Counted from the stretch's first letter, positions 1 through 9,464 are shown. The stretch is DNA of 64,000 nt from Hyalangium ruber (GCF_034259325.1 NZ_JAXIVS010000008.1:406517-470516), one strand, 5' to 3'. A program made the numbers and translations. The notes: generated from the sequence alone by a model not told the origin.

Positions 1-1214
1 ACCACGAGGAGCTTGCCGTCGGAGAGCAGTGTGGCGGCGTGAGCGGCGCGGGTCTGTATTAGAGGTCTTGTGGGAGCCCAAACTCCGATGACGTGATCGT
101 AGACCTCGGAGGAGCCACTGGTGACCCCGCCCACCACGAGGACCTGACCGTTGTGGAGCAACGCGGCAGCGTGGCGGACGCGGCGTTCTTCCAGAGTACC
201 CGTGGGGGACCAGACTCCAGTGGCCGGATCATAGATCTCAGTAGTGGCGGTACTCCAGGCGCCGCCCACGACGAGGACCCTGCCGTCCGTAAGCAATGTG
301 GCGGTGTGACTCGCACGGCGCTGTACCGGAGAACCTGTGAAGGACCAGACTCCGGTTGTCGGGTCATAGACCTCGGCGGTGGGTTCGCTTCGGTTGTTGC
401 CCACGACAAGGACCTTCCCATCGGGTAGCAGGGTTGCGGTGTGGTAGTCGTGAGGCTGTTTCGGAGAGCTGGTCAGGGTCCAGGTTCTGGTGGATGGGTC
501 GTACAACTCGGCGGTGGAGCTTTCTTGGTAGCCGCCCACGACGAGGACCTTGCCGTCCGTGAGCAATGTGGCCGTGTGATACGAACGGCGATGTACCGGA
601 GAACCTGCGGGAGACCAGACTCCGGTCTCTGGGTCGTACAGCTCGGCGGTGGCAGCGACGTTGCTCGGTAAGCCTCCTACGACGAGGACTTTTCCGTCGG
701 GGAGCAGCGTGGCGGTGTGTCCGTAGCGCCCCTGCGAGAGAGGACCTGTGAAGGTCCAGACGTTGGCGGCCGGATCATACACCTCGACGGTGTTCCGGGG
801 CTGGCTAGGAGGTTGTGTGTAGAGGCCGTTGTGACCGCCCACGACGAGGACCTTGCCGCTGGGCATCAGGGTTACGGTGGGGGCGGTGCGCCCCTGTGCC
901 ATGGGCGTGGCGAGAGCCCAAGAGCCGGTAGAGGGATCGTAGATCTCGGTGGTGTCTGAAGCATGGCTGTCCCCCAAGAGGAGGACTTTGCCATCTGGCA
1001 GAGGAATAATGGCGTGATCGAGGCGGGGCTTCGACGGTGAGCCTGTCAGCTTCCATCCTGGAACGAAGTTAGCGGTGCTTGGGGCATCCAAGCCTTGACG
1101 GTCACTGAGTTCTTGCGCCTGCTCACCCTCGGTACCCAGAGAGTCGATGGGCTGAGAACACGCCAGCAGGAAGCATAGGAGTAGCGGAAGGTGCCGCGAT
1201 GCAGAGGGCAACAT
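1..1214 (-). CDS. Kelch-repeat lipoprotein (C-terminus beyond the window)
   Basis: The frame is open from an ATG at 1214 to the window edge, so 404 residues are visible and the C-terminus is missing. The start MLPSASRHLPLLLCFLLAC is a lipoprotein signal with the lipobox cysteine at residue 19. After a short linker come seven full kelch units and the beginning of an eighth, each with a core like HTATLLPDGKVLVVGG followed by TAELYDPxTGVW. Kelch units form beta-propeller blades, and the signal places the propeller on the envelope or outside the cell. Such lipoproteins are common in myxobacteria and usually of unknown function; binding is the default guess. No enzyme domain is seen in the visible part. 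Confidence 0.85.
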   Translation of the reverse strand, partial: MLPSASRHLPLLLCFLLACSQPIDSLGTEGEQAQELSDRQGLDAPSTANFVPGWKLTGSPSKPRLDHAIIPLPDGKVLLLGDSHASDTTEIYDPSTGSWALATPMAQGRTAPTVTLMPSGKVLVVGGHNGLYTQPPSQPRNTVEVYDPAANVWTFTGPLSQGRYGHTATLLPDGKVLVVGGLPSNVAATAELYDPETGVWSPAGSPVHRRSYHTATLLTDGKVLVVGGYQESSTAELYDPSTRTWTLTSSPKQPHDYHTATLLPDGKVLVVGNNRSEPTAEVYDPTTGVWSFTGSPVQRRASHTATLLTDGRVLVVGGAWSTATTEIYDPATGVWSPTGTLEERRVRHAAALLHNGQVLVVGGVTSGSSEVYDHVIGVWAPTRPLIQTRAAHAATLLSDGKLLV

Positions 1215-1572
1215 GACGTCGGTGGCAGGATGGGTGGGGAGGGAGCAGTATGCCGGACACCTGTCACGTGTCTGAATAGGGCACTCCCTGGCACGTGGTG
1301 GCCTGCCTGCCGCCCGGTCTGTCGTGTAAGCGGCTCTCCTGCCTCCAAGGTGGGCTCCTACTCTCGGCGGTGTAGGCAACGGCCCCTGCGAGCACAGGTG
1401 TGAACCAGCCGAGTGCATCGGCAAGCCCGAAGGGCAGCAGGATGCAGAAGAGAAGCACCCTGTAAGCGAAGGGGAGGGGGGAACCGGTTAATTAACCCTC
1501 ATCAATGCGGGCGAGGGCGCCCCCCTCTACTCTCGAGGCCACAACGTCGCTGAACGTTCTGGAGCCCTCGAG
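1215..1572. other. Intergenic region between divergent genes, containing a gene remnant
   Basis: This 358-base gap separates the kelch lipoprotein from the DUF4386 gene, which diverge. The only coding-like content I recognise is the bestrophin-type fragment on the minus strand at about 1368-1476. Both flanking promoters must lie here, but I cannot point to convincing -35/-10 pairs. Confidence 0.5.
1368..1476 (-). pseudogene. Remnant of a bestrophin/YneE-type channel gene
   Basis: Directly after a TAA stop the minus strand reads LPFAY, then RVLLFCILLPFGLADALGW, then FTPVLAGAVAYT. From memory, bestrophin-family anion channels such as E. coli YneE carry PFAY, a short LHR-containing stretch, LFCxLLPFxLV and a TPFVxxxxxYT segment in the same order. 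The LHR stretch seems to be deleted between FAY and LLFC. After YT the similarity stops, where the family normally continues with an LDxxxxELExPFG motif. There is no start codon and no family sequence on either side, so this is a roughly 36-codon fossil. The match is by eye and has not been searched. Confidence 0.55.
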
Positions 1573-2238
1573 ATGAACACCACCCGCCTTCACTCCCGCT
1601 CCCTGGGAATTCTCTTTCTCCTTCCGTTTTTCGCCTACGGCATCGGCACCGCGCTCGTCACCTCCGTCCTGACGGAGCCGGAGCACCTGGCCGTGGTGGC
1701 CGGTCAGAGGACGTTGTTCGTCGGGGGCGCGCTGCTGCTCCTGTTGAACTCCATCACCGTCGTCGGGATTGGCGTGCTGTTCTTTCCAATACTCCGCGAG
1801 CGGAGCCTGAGCATCGCCGTCGCATACGTCTGCACGCGGGTCATGGAGGCGCTGATCCTCATCGTCGGAGTGGTGTTCCTTCTGTGCATCCTTCAGCTCG
1901 GAGAATCCGCGCAAGGGCAGACGACGCCGGAGCTGGTGACCCTGTCCAAACTTCTCTCGAAGGGGAACTTCTGGGCGTACCAGCTCGCGATGATCATCCT
2001 AGGGGCCGGCAGCGTGGTGTTCTGCCTGTCGCTGTACCGCTCCCGGCTTCTTCCATCGTTGCTCCCGCTGGTGGGCGCGGTGGGCTACGGGATGCTGGCT
2101 CTGGGGTCCGTGCTCGAGCTCTTCGGGCTGCCGTGGGGCATCTTCTTTTCCGGGCCCGGGGGCCTGTTCGAGCTGTTCCTCGGCGGCTGGCTCATCGCCA
2201 AGGGGTTCCGGACGGTCACGCCTTCCGTCGCGACGTAG
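1573..2238 (+). CDS. DUF4386-type integral membrane protein
   Basis: This 221-residue protein has about six hydrophobic segments, the first beginning GILFLLPFFAYGIG. Overall pattern and length match the DUF4386 family, whose members are small multi-pass inner-membrane proteins of unknown function. The ATG start gives the first membrane segment directly after a short polar N-terminus. Its last 23 bases overlap the end of the convergent Crp/Fnr-type regulator. No catalytic motif is visible, and I assign no function beyond the family. Confidence 0.75.
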   Translation: MNTTRLHSRSLGILFLLPFFAYGIGTALVTSVLTEPEHLAVVAGQRTLFVGGALLLLLNSITVVGIGVLFFPILRERSLSIAVAYVCTRVMEALILIVGVVFLLCILQLGESAQGQTTPELVTLSKLLSKGNFWAYQLAMIILGAGSVVFCLSLYRSRLLPSLLPLVGAVGYGMLALGSVLELFGLPWGIFFSGPGGLFELFLGGWLIAKGFRTVTPSVAT

Positions 2239-2821
2239 CCGGCTTGCCGCGCGTGGCGATACGCTTTCGGATCCGGCTCAGTGACTCGGGCTTCACGCCG
2301 ATGTAGCTGGCCAGCTGGTACTGGGGAATCCGCTGGAGGATGTCCGGCCGCGTCTTCGAGAGCTTGAGGTAGCGTTGCTCCGGGGTATCGGTGAGATGGG
2401 AAGCGAACCACTCCTGCTGTTCCGCCAGGACCTTCTGCATCACCATTCGGGAGATGCTCTCGAAGCGAGGGAAGCGTCGATACAGGTCTCCCTCGCGTTG
2501 CCCGGTGCCCACCACCAGCGTGGTGTCTTCCGCGCAGACCAGGAAGTGATCCGCGGGGGTCTGGTTCATCATGCTTTGAATCGAGAGGACCCATTCGTCC
2601 TCGGTGAAGAACCCGTTGCTCCGCTCTTCACCGTCGACGACGTAGTACTGGCGGACGCAGCCCTGGAGGACGAAGTAGGCCTCGGTGCAGACCTGGCCCG
2701 CCATGAGCAAGTGCGTGCCTTTCGGACAGGTCTTCACCACCATGCTGTCCAGGATGGCCTGGGCTTCCTCGTCCGACAGAGGAGAGATGCGGTGGAAGTA
2801 GTCGACGAGCTTGCGTTTCAT
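2216..2821 (-). CDS. Crp/Fnr-family transcriptional regulator
   Basis: The protein has 201 residues if started at the ATG at 2821 (MKRKLVDYF); upstream codons in frame do not look protein-like. Residues about 20-120 form a cyclic-nucleotide-binding beta-roll (PKGTHLLMAGQ, YFVLQGCVRQYY). The C-terminal part holds a winged helix with the recognition region YIGVKPESLSRIRKRI. The Fnr iron-sulfur cysteine pattern is absent, so an oxygen-sensing role is unlikely. It resembles short Crp-type regulators with a degenerate effector pocket. It converges on, and overlaps by 23 bases, the DUF4386 gene. The ligand cannot be predicted. Confidence 0.85.
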   Translation of the reverse strand: MKRKLVDYFHRISPLSDEEAQAILDSMVVKTCPKGTHLLMAGQVCTEAYFVLQGCVRQYYVVDGEERSNGFFTEDEWVLSIQSMMNQTPADHFLVCAEDTTLVVGTGQREGDLYRRFPRFESISRMVMQKVLAEQQEWFASHLTDTPEQRYLKLSKTRPDILQRIPQYQLASYIGVKPESLSRIRKRIATRGKPATSRRKA

Positions 2822-2910
2822 GAGAGCACTGCGCGACCGGCGGGAACCCCGTGAAAGCGAGCATGACCGCCAAGGCAATCGGGTAGAAGACTGTACCCGA
2901 GGAGACTCGC

Positions 2911-3702
2911 ATGCCGAAAACGATGACGCTGTCCCAGGTGATGAAGCAGCTCGAGGCTCATGGTGACGAGAAGGTGCGCCAGCGCTACGTGCGCGATGGC
3001 GCGGGGGACAACGTTTTCGGCGTGCTGCTCGGCAAGATCCGTGGCCTCGCGGAGGCGCTCGGGACGAACCACGGGCTCGGCCTGGAGCTGTGGGCGACGG
3101 GCAACCACGAGGCGCGCATCCTCGCGTGCATGCTGCTCGATCCTGAGGCGCTCACCGAGAAGGAGGCGCGCGCGCTCCTCGAGCCGCTCTCGAACCCGAC
3201 CCTGGTCGACGAACTCGTCGGACGCGTGCTCGTGCATGCGCCCATCGCCGAGGCGCTGCAAGTGCGGTGGATGGACGGCAGCAAGGAGCTCCCCCGCCGC
3301 GCCGGGTGGAAGCTCCTCGCTGGGCGCATCGCGCGCGGGCTCGCGAAGGACCTCGACGTCCGCGCGACGCTCGCGCGCATCGAGCGTGAGTTGCCGCCCG
3401 CACCGTACCGGGTGAAGGAGGGCATCAACTTCTGCCTCGTCTGGATCGGCCTCCACCTGCCCGAGTACACCGGGGAGGCCATCGCCATCGGCGAGCGCCT
3501 CGGCCGGTGGGACCCCCGACCGATCCCGAAGGGCTGCACGTCGAGCTACGCACCGGAGTGGATCGCGGCGTCGCTCGCGCTGCGTCGAGGCGAGAAGACC
3601 GAGGCACGAAAGGCGATGGAGGCGACCGCAAAGACGAAGGCCGCTCCGGTCAGGAAGAAGAGCACCGGGAAGAGGCCCGCTGCCCGGAAGGGGGCGCGCT
3701 GA
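2911..3702 (+). CDS. AlkD-like DNA alkylation repair family protein
   Basis: This 263-residue protein starts MPKTMTLSQVMKQLEAHG, followed by RQRYVRDGAGDNVFGV and LWATGNHEARILACMLLDP. These segments match the start of the HEAT-like-repeat DNA alkylation repair family. AlkD-type members excise N3- and N7-alkylpurines by surrounding the DNA without base flipping. Subfamilies closer to this sequence are often of unproven activity, so the exact substrate is uncertain. The last 35 residues are a Lys/Ala/Arg-rich tail that may help non-specific DNA binding. A GAGGAG ribosome site six bases upstream supports the ATG at 2911. Confidence 0.75.
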   Translation: MPKTMTLSQVMKQLEAHGDEKVRQRYVRDGAGDNVFGVLLGKIRGLAEALGTNHGLGLELWATGNHEARILACMLLDPEALTEKEARALLEPLSNPTLVDELVGRVLVHAPIAEALQVRWMDGSKELPRRAGWKLLAGRIARGLAKDLDVRATLARIERELPPAPYRVKEGINFCLVWIGLHLPEYTGEAIAIGERLGRWDPRPIPKGCTSSYAPEWIAASLALRRGEKTEARKAMEATAKTKAAPVRKKSTGKRPAARKGAR

Positions 3703-4010
3703 CATCACGCGCCAGGCGCCAATGGCGCCCAGCAGGATGGTTCGGCTCATGGTGTCTCTCGAGAGTCGCATCGTGACAACGCCGCCATCCTGTCCTGTGC
3801 GAGTCCGCACACTGTCCACGAGAGTTCAGAATGCCAGGCGGCCAGTTCGGTCTCCAACGGACCGGAGTGTCGGGTTTTCTGCGCTTCCTCCCGCGGCCCG
3901 GGGCATGCCAGTCGGGGGCAGGGAATGCCGTTGTTCATCCTTCATTTCGGGGTAAAGGCAGCCTGTCTCTGCGCCTGACTGGTGCTGTTTCCTTGTGGAG
4001 AGCGTATCTC
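3703..4010. other. Intergenic region without a recognised gene
   Basis: These 308 bases lie between the AlkD-like gene and the hybrid kinase. A self-complementary GGCGCC-AAT-GGCGCC element sits at 3715-3729 and could contribute to transcription termination. The in-frame codons 3831-4010 upstream of the kinase do not look like protein. I see no RNA gene here. Confidence 0.5.
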
Positions 4011-7000
4011 GTGACATCGAAGGCTCAGCAGCAGGAACCCTACGCCGACATCTTCGTCGGCGACGGCGAGATGGCCAGACTGATGCGAGCCCACGACTGG
4101 GCCTCCACTTCCTTGGGCTCACCGGAGAACTGGCCGAACGCGCTGAAGGTGGCCCTTCGGCTGCTGCTCACCTCGCGGTTCGAGATGTGGCTGGGATGGG
4201 GTCCCGACATCCACTTCTTCTACAACGACGCCTACCGGCCCACGCTGGGAGTCAAGCACCCGAAGTCACTCGGGATGCCGACCCGCATCCTGTGGGCCGA
4301 GATCTGGGACGACGTCAAAGACCGCCTGCGGACTGTCTACGAGCGGGGAGAGTCGACCTGGGACCGGGCCCTGCTGCTCGTCCTGCACCGCAACGGCTAT
4401 CCCGAGGAGACCTACCACACCTTCTCCTATAGCCCGCTGATCGGCGACAGCGGCAAGGTGGAAGGGGTGTTTTGCGCCGTCTCGGAAGAGACGGACCGGG
4501 TGATCAGCGAGCGCCGTCTGGCATCACTCCGCGAGCTGGCGTCCCGGCTCGCTCCGGCCTCGCTCCGGTCCGAGGTGATCGACGCCGTTCGGGAGGGGCT
4601 CGGCGGCAATCTGCACGATCTCCCCTTCAGTCTGACCTATCTGTTCGACGAGGAGGGCCGGGGGCATCTGGCCTGTGCGACTGGGATTGAGCCCGGCCAC
4701 GGCTGCGCGCCTGAGACCCTGGCCCCAAGCGGTGACATCTGGGACCTGAGCTCCGTCTGGGCCGGCGAGGCAAACGTGACGGTGGACCTCTACAGCCGCG
4801 AGGCCCTGCCGACGGGTGCCTGGGACAAGCCGCCAACTACCGCCGCGGTGGTTCCGCTGATCGGCCAGGGGGGCGAGCGCCCGCGAGGAGCGATGATCAT
4901 CGGGCTAAACCCCTACCGCCCGGCGGACTCGAGCTATGTGCCGTTCCTGAATCTCTTGGTGGGGCAAGTGGCGTCCAGCCTGGCCAGCGCCGAGGCACAC
5001 GAAGCCGCGCGCCAGCGGGCTGCGGTGCTGACAGAGGCCGTGAAGATACGCCAGCAGGCGGCCGAGGTCCTGCGCCAGGCCAATGAGCAGCTGACCTCCG
5101 AAGTCGAGCTGCGCACCCAGGAGCGCGACCGCTTCCGCACGCTGTTCCATCAGGCTCCCAGCTTCATGTGCATCCTGTCCGGCCCGGACCACGTGTTCGA
5201 GCTGGTCAACAGCGCCTACCTGCAGCTGGTCGGCCACCGCGACCTGATCGGCCTTCCGGTGCGCAAGGCCCTGCCGGAGATCGAGGGCCAGGGCTTTTTC
5301 GAGCTGCTGGACGGGGTCTATGCCAAGGGCAAACCCTTCGTGGGCCGCAACATGCCGGTGATGCTCCAGCGCACGCGCGGCGATGCACTGGAGGAGCGTT
5401 TCGTCCACCTCGTCTATCAGCCGATCCTGGCGCCGGACGGCAAAGTGTCCGGCATCTTCGTCGACGGCTACGACGTCACGCACCAGAAGCGCGCCGAAGA
5501 GCAACTGCAGCGCCTGAACGAGACGCTCGAGCAGCGGGTCGCGGCGCGCACGGACGAGCTGGCGGAAGCGCTCGACCACCTGCAGCGGGAGACAGCGGAA
5601 CGGCGGCAGATGGAGGCGGCTCTGCGTCAGGCCCAGAAGATCGAGGCCCTCGGCAAACTCACAGGGGGCGTCGCCCACGACTTCAACAACCTCCTGCAGG
5701 TGATCAGCGGAAACCTGCAACTGCTGGCGAAGGACATCGCCGGCAACGCCCGGGCCGAGACCCGCGTACAAAACGCCATGGCCGGGGTGGCGCGAGGCTC
5801 GAAGCTGGCCTCGCAGCTCCTGGCCTTCGGCCGTCGTCAGCCGCTGGAGCCCAAGGCGGTGAACCTGGGCCGCCTGCTGAAGAACATGGACGATCTGCTG
5901 CGGCGAGCGCTGGGCGAGGACATCGAGATCGAGACCGTGGTCTCGGGCGGGCTGTGGAACACCCTGGTCGACCCGAATCAGATCGAGAATGCCATCCTCA
6001 ACCTGGCGATCAACGCTCGGGACGCCATGCAGTCCGGCGGCCGGCTGACGATCGAAGCGGGCAACGCCCTGCTGGACGACGAGTACGCGGGCCAGCACGA
6101 GGAGGTGAAGCCCGGTCAATACGTGATGATCGCCGTCACCGACACCGGCACGGGGATTCCTCCGGACATCCTGGAGCGCGTGTTCGAACCCTTCTTCAGC
6201 ACCAAGCCGGAAGGAAAGGGGACCGGTCTGGGACTCTCGATGGTGCATGGACTGGTCAAGCAGTCCGGCGGCCATATCAAGATCTACAGCGAGGTCGGCG
6301 AGGGCACGACCATCAGGTTGTACCTGCCGCGCGTCGCCCAGGGCGAGGACGTCCTCACCGACATCAGCAAGACGCCGGTGCGCGGCGGGACCGAGACCAT
6401 CCTGGTGGTCGAGGACGACGACGACGTGCGGGAGACCGCGGTCAGCCTCCTCTCCGAGCTCGGCTACCGGGTGCTCAAGGCCCGCGATGCGGCCAGTGCC
6501 CTGAGCGTCATCGAGAGCGGAATCCCGATCGACCTCCTGTTCACGGACGTGGTGATGCCCGGCCCGCTGCGGAGCCCGGAACTCGCCCGCAAGGCCAAGG
6601 AGCGCCTCCCGCATGTCGGGGTGCTGTTCACCTCGGGCTATACCGAGAACGCCATCGTCCACCATGGGCGGCTGGACGCGGGCGTGGAGCTGCTCTCCAA
6701 GCCCTACACGCGCGAAGCCCTGGCCCGGAAGGTGCGGCACGTGCTGGGCAACGAGGCGCAGCATCGGCTGGTGAAGCAGCAGCGGACCGAGGCGTCCGCC
6801 CCACCCCCGGCGGCGGAGGACGTGCCACGTCGCCTCAGGATCATGCTGGTTGAGGACGACGAACTCATTCGTTCAAGCACGGCCGAGTACCTGATGGACC
6901 AGGGGCACGTGGTGGTGGAGGCCCAGGACGCCGAGAGCGCGCTCGCCGCGCTTTCCACCTGCCAGGCGGATGTCCTCATGACCGACGTGGGGCTGCCGGG

Positions 7001-7196
7001 GCGATCAGGCACAGAGCTGGCGCGTGAGGCGGTCGCCCGCTGGCCACACTTGAGGGTGATCTTCGCCAGTGGCGACGACGCGGCATCGGCGGAATCGGGC
7101 CTGGCGGACGCCGTGGTGCTGCTGAAGCCCTACACGCCCAAGGACCTGGCAGCGGCCTTGGTCATGAAGACGGTCCAGCGGACGCGCAAGCGCTAG
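4011..7196 (+). CDS. Hybrid sensor histidine kinase with two C-terminal receiver domains
   Basis: I start this 1061-residue protein at GTG 4011, with GGAGAG just upstream; an ATG 60 codons earlier is open but looks non-coding. Domains in order: a PAS-like sensor (about 10-170, rich in aromatic residues), a GAF-like region (about 180-340), a coiled linker, a PAS domain (about 380-500) and a HisKA domain with phospho-acceptor His556 in GGVAHDFNNLL. An HATPase follows (NLAINARDAM N-box; GKGTGLGLSM G-box), then two receivers with Asp846 (FTDVVMPG) and Asp992 (MTDVGLPG). No membrane segment is predicted, so it is cytoplasmic. No HPt domain or output regulator is adjacent, so its partner is encoded elsewhere. 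Confidence 0.9.
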   Translation: MTSKAQQQEPYADIFVGDGEMARLMRAHDWASTSLGSPENWPNALKVALRLLLTSRFEMWLGWGPDIHFFYNDAYRPTLGVKHPKSLGMPTRILWAEIWDDVKDRLRTVYERGESTWDRALLLVLHRNGYPEETYHTFSYSPLIGDSGKVEGVFCAVSEETDRVISERRLASLRELASRLAPASLRSEVIDAVREGLGGNLHDLPFSLTYLFDEEGRGHLACATGIEPGHGCAPETLAPSGDIWDLSSVWAGEANVTVDLYSREALPTGAWDKPPTTAAVVPLIGQGGERPRGAMIIGLNPYRPADSSYVPFLNLLVGQVASSLASAEAHEAARQRAAVLTEAVKIRQQAAEVLRQANEQLTSEVELRTQERDRFRTLFHQAPSFMCILSGPDHVFELVNSAYLQLVGHRDLIGLPVRKALPEIEGQGFFELLDGVYAKGKPFVGRNMPVMLQRTRGDALEERFVHLVYQPILAPDGKVSGIFVDGYDVTHQKRAEEQLQRLNETLEQRVAARTDELAEALDHLQRETAERRQMEAALRQAQKIEALGKLTGGVAHDFNNLLQVISGNLQLLAKDIAGNARAETRVQNAMAGVARGSKLASQLLAFGRRQPLEPKAVNLGRLLKNMDDLLRRALGEDIEIETVVSGGLWNTLVDPNQIENAILNLAINARDAMQSGGRLTIEAGNALLDDEYAGQHEEVKPGQYVMIAVTDTGTGIPPDILERVFEPFFSTKPEGKGTGLGLSMVHGLVKQSGGHIKIYSEVGEGTTIRLYLPRVAQGEDVLTDISKTPVRGGTETILVVEDDDDVRETAVSLLSELGYRVLKARDAASALSVIESGIPIDLLFTDVVMPGPLRSPELARKAKERLPHVGVLFTSGYTENAIVHHGRLDAGVELLSKPYTREALARKVRHVLGNEAQHRLVKQQRTEASAPPPAAEDVPRRLRIMLVEDDELIRSSTAEYLMDQGHVVVEAQDAESALAALSTCQADVLMTDVGLPGRSGTELAREAVARWPHLRVIFASGDDAASAESGLADAVVLLKPYTPKDLAAALVMKTVQRTRKR

Positions 7197-7406
7197 CCTC
7201 TGAGGCGATCTCCCGGCCCAGCCGCAGCCGATAGCTTTGCTCCTGTGCGTCCTCTTGGGACGCGCCCGTGTTCAAGGTGGACGCGCTCCAGGCTTGGCGG
7301 CACTTTCTCCTGCGGGTGTACCCCTCTGAGACAGGCCCGCGCCCGGGTTGGCTCCCCCCTTGCACAAGGGGGCGCGTCCAACCCGTTCTCAAAGAGCTCA
7401 TTCCCC

Positions 7407-9464
7407 ATGTCGCTCAAGAAGTTGAAGGCTGTACCCGGCACCACGTGGATGGCCATGGCCGGCCTCCTGCTCACCGCCTGTAACCCCGAGGCAGGACAGC
7501 CGGAGACGCGTCCGGCCTGGAGTGACCCCGAGAGCGCCTGGGTCTCTGCCGACGCGCCCGTGCGCGAGGGCTATATCTGGAACGGAGCCCGGGAGCGGTT
7601 CGAGGCGGTGCGCTACGCCGACGTGGATGGGATGGCCGTGCTGGAGGGCGACATCTTGCTGGGGAGTGTGGAGCAGGTGGAGGCACTCACCCGCGAGGTC
7701 CAGGCCCAGGGAGGGCCCCAGTCCCAAGGAGTGCGGGCGCAAGGCGTGGCCATCAGCGGCGCGTTCTACAGGTGGCCTGATGCGGTGGTGCCGTACACCA
7801 TCAACCCGAACCTCCCCAGCCAGAACCGGGTGACGGACGCCATCGCCCACTGGCAGTCGAAGACGCAACTGCGCTTCGTACTGCGAACGGCGAGCAATGC
7901 GGCGATCTACCCGAACTACGTCACCTTCCAGCCCGGCGACGGGTGCAACTCGTGGGTGGGAATGCAAGGCGGCCAGCAGGCCATCAACCTGGCGGCCAAT
8001 TGCTCCACGGGCAGCACCATCCATGAAATCGGCCACGCCATCGGTCTGTGGCACGAGCAGAGCCGCGAGGACCGCGACGCCCACGTGCGCATCCGGTGGG
8101 AGAACATCCAGGCCGGCTACGCGCACAACTTCGACAAGCAGGTCAGCAATGGCGAGGATGTGTTCGGCTACGACTTCGACTCCATCATGCACTACGGGGC
8201 CTACGCGTTCTCCGCCAATGGGCAGCCCACCCTCGAGACGCTGGGGGGCCAGTCCATCGGCCAGCGCAACGGGTTGAGCAACACGGACGTGAACGCCTCC
8301 ATCAAGCTGTACTCGCGGCAGATTCTGGTCAACGAGGCCATTCCGCACTTCCAGAGTTGGGCTGCGGAGACCCGCGCGGTGGTGACAGGCGACTTCAATG
8401 GAGATGGGCGGACGGACATCGCGGCGGTGGGCGCTGGCGGCTGGTCGAACTTGCCCGTAGCGCTCTCCAACGGCAATGGCTCCTTCCGCCTGGTGAACGA
8501 GGGCATCCCTTACTTCCAGAGCTGGGCTGCGGAGACCCGTACGGTGGTGACGGGCGACTTCAATGGGGATGGGCGGACAGACATCGCGGCGGTAGGCGCT
8601 GGCGGCTGGTCGGGCTTGCCCGTAGCACTCTCCAACGGCAATGGCTCCTTCCGTCTGGTGAATGAGGGCATCCCGTACTTCCAGAGCTGGGCTGCGGAGA
8701 CCCGTACGGTGGTGACAGGCGACTTCAATGGGGATGGGTGGACGGACATCGCGGCGGTGGGCGCTGGCGGCTGGTCGGGCTTGCCCGTAGCGCTCTCCAA
8801 CGGCAATGGCTCCTTCCGCCTGGTGAACGAGGGCATCCCTTACTTCCAGAGCTGGGCTGCGGAGACCCGTACGGTGGTGACAGGCGACTTCAATGGAGAT
8901 GGGCGGACGGACATCGCGGCGGTGGGCGCTGGCGGCTGGTCGGGCTTGCCCGTAGCACTCTCCAACGGCAATGGCTCCTTCCGCCTGGTGAATGAGGGCA
9001 TCCCTTACTTCCAGAGCTGGGCTGCGGAGACCCGTACAGTGGTGACGGGCGACTTCAATGGGGATGGGCGGACGGACCTCGCAGCGGTGGGCGCCAACGG
9101 CTGGTCGGGCTTGCCCGTAGCGCTCTCCAACGGCAATGGCTCCTTCCAGTTGGTCAACGAGGGCATTCCTCACTTCCAAACCCAGGCCGCTGCGACGCGT
9201 ACGGTGGTGACAGGCGACTTCAATGGAGATGGGCGGACGGACATCGCGGCCGTGGGTGCTGACGGCTGGGGAGCCTTGCCCATGGCGATCTCCAACGGCA
9301 ATGGTTCCTTCCGCTCGCCCAATGAGTACATCCCGTACTTCCAGAGCTGGGCCTCGGCGACACGTACAGTGGTAACAGGCGACTTCAATGGAGATGGGCG
9401 GACGGACCTCGCGGCGGTGGGCGCTGGTGGATGGGCGGCCGTGCCCGTAGCGCTCATCTACTGA
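7407..9464 (+). CDS. Astacin-type (M12A) metalloprotease lipoprotein with FG-GAP/VCBS repeats
   Basis: Started at ATG 7407, the 685-residue protein begins with a lipoprotein signal ending LLLTAC. The protease domain contains HEIGHAIGLWHEQ (first zinc His at residue 206) and a Met-turn in SIMHYG (Met261), the astacin signature. Residues about 307-685 are seven 55-residue units carrying DFNGDGRTDIAAVGAGGW, the calcium-binding FG-GAP/VCBS type that forms propeller blades. The last unit is trimmed at the C-terminus. It is presumably surface-attached, with the repeats binding a surface or substrate. Predatory or nutritional proteolysis is a reasonable inference from the group's biology, not from the sequence. 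Confidence 0.9.
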   Translation: MSLKKLKAVPGTTWMAMAGLLLTACNPEAGQPETRPAWSDPESAWVSADAPVREGYIWNGARERFEAVRYADVDGMAVLEGDILLGSVEQVEALTREVQAQGGPQSQGVRAQGVAISGAFYRWPDAVVPYTINPNLPSQNRVTDAIAHWQSKTQLRFVLRTASNAAIYPNYVTFQPGDGCNSWVGMQGGQQAINLAANCSTGSTIHEIGHAIGLWHEQSREDRDAHVRIRWENIQAGYAHNFDKQVSNGEDVFGYDFDSIMHYGAYAFSANGQPTLETLGGQSIGQRNGLSNTDVNASIKLYSRQILVNEAIPHFQSWAAETRAVVTGDFNGDGRTDIAAVGAGGWSNLPVALSNGNGSFRLVNEGIPYFQSWAAETRTVVTGDFNGDGRTDIAAVGAGGWSGLPVALSNGNGSFRLVNEGIPYFQSWAAETRTVVTGDFNGDGWTDIAAVGAGGWSGLPVALSNGNGSFRLVNEGIPYFQSWAAETRTVVTGDFNGDGRTDIAAVGAGGWSGLPVALSNGNGSFRLVNEGIPYFQSWAAETRTVVTGDFNGDGRTDLAAVGANGWSGLPVALSNGNGSFQLVNEGIPHFQTQAAATRTVVTGDFNGDGRTDIAAVGADGWGALPMAISNGNGSFRSPNEYIPYFQSWASATRTVVTGDFNGDGRTDLAAVGAGGWAAVPVALIY
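8325..9461 (+). repeat. Seven tandem 165-bp in-frame repeats
   Basis: The unit is exactly 165 bp (55 codons) with no frame change. Copies 2 to 5 are nearly identical at nucleotide level, including silent positions. Copies 1, 6 and 7 are more diverged and the seventh is truncated by the stop codon. One central copy carries a C-to-T change giving WTDI in place of RTDI. The pattern points to recent unit duplication or gene conversion. Confidence 0.95.

Noticed and set aside
3703..3819. A short minus-strand gene starting MRLSRDTMSRTILLGAIGAW
   Set aside because: The hydrophobic start runs into the antisense of the AlkD-like gene with no family resemblance and no ribosome site.
3831..4010. A longer N-terminus for the hybrid kinase
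   Set aside because: The extra 60 residues have no PAS-like sequence; GTG 4011 has a ribosome site and leads straight into the sensor domain.
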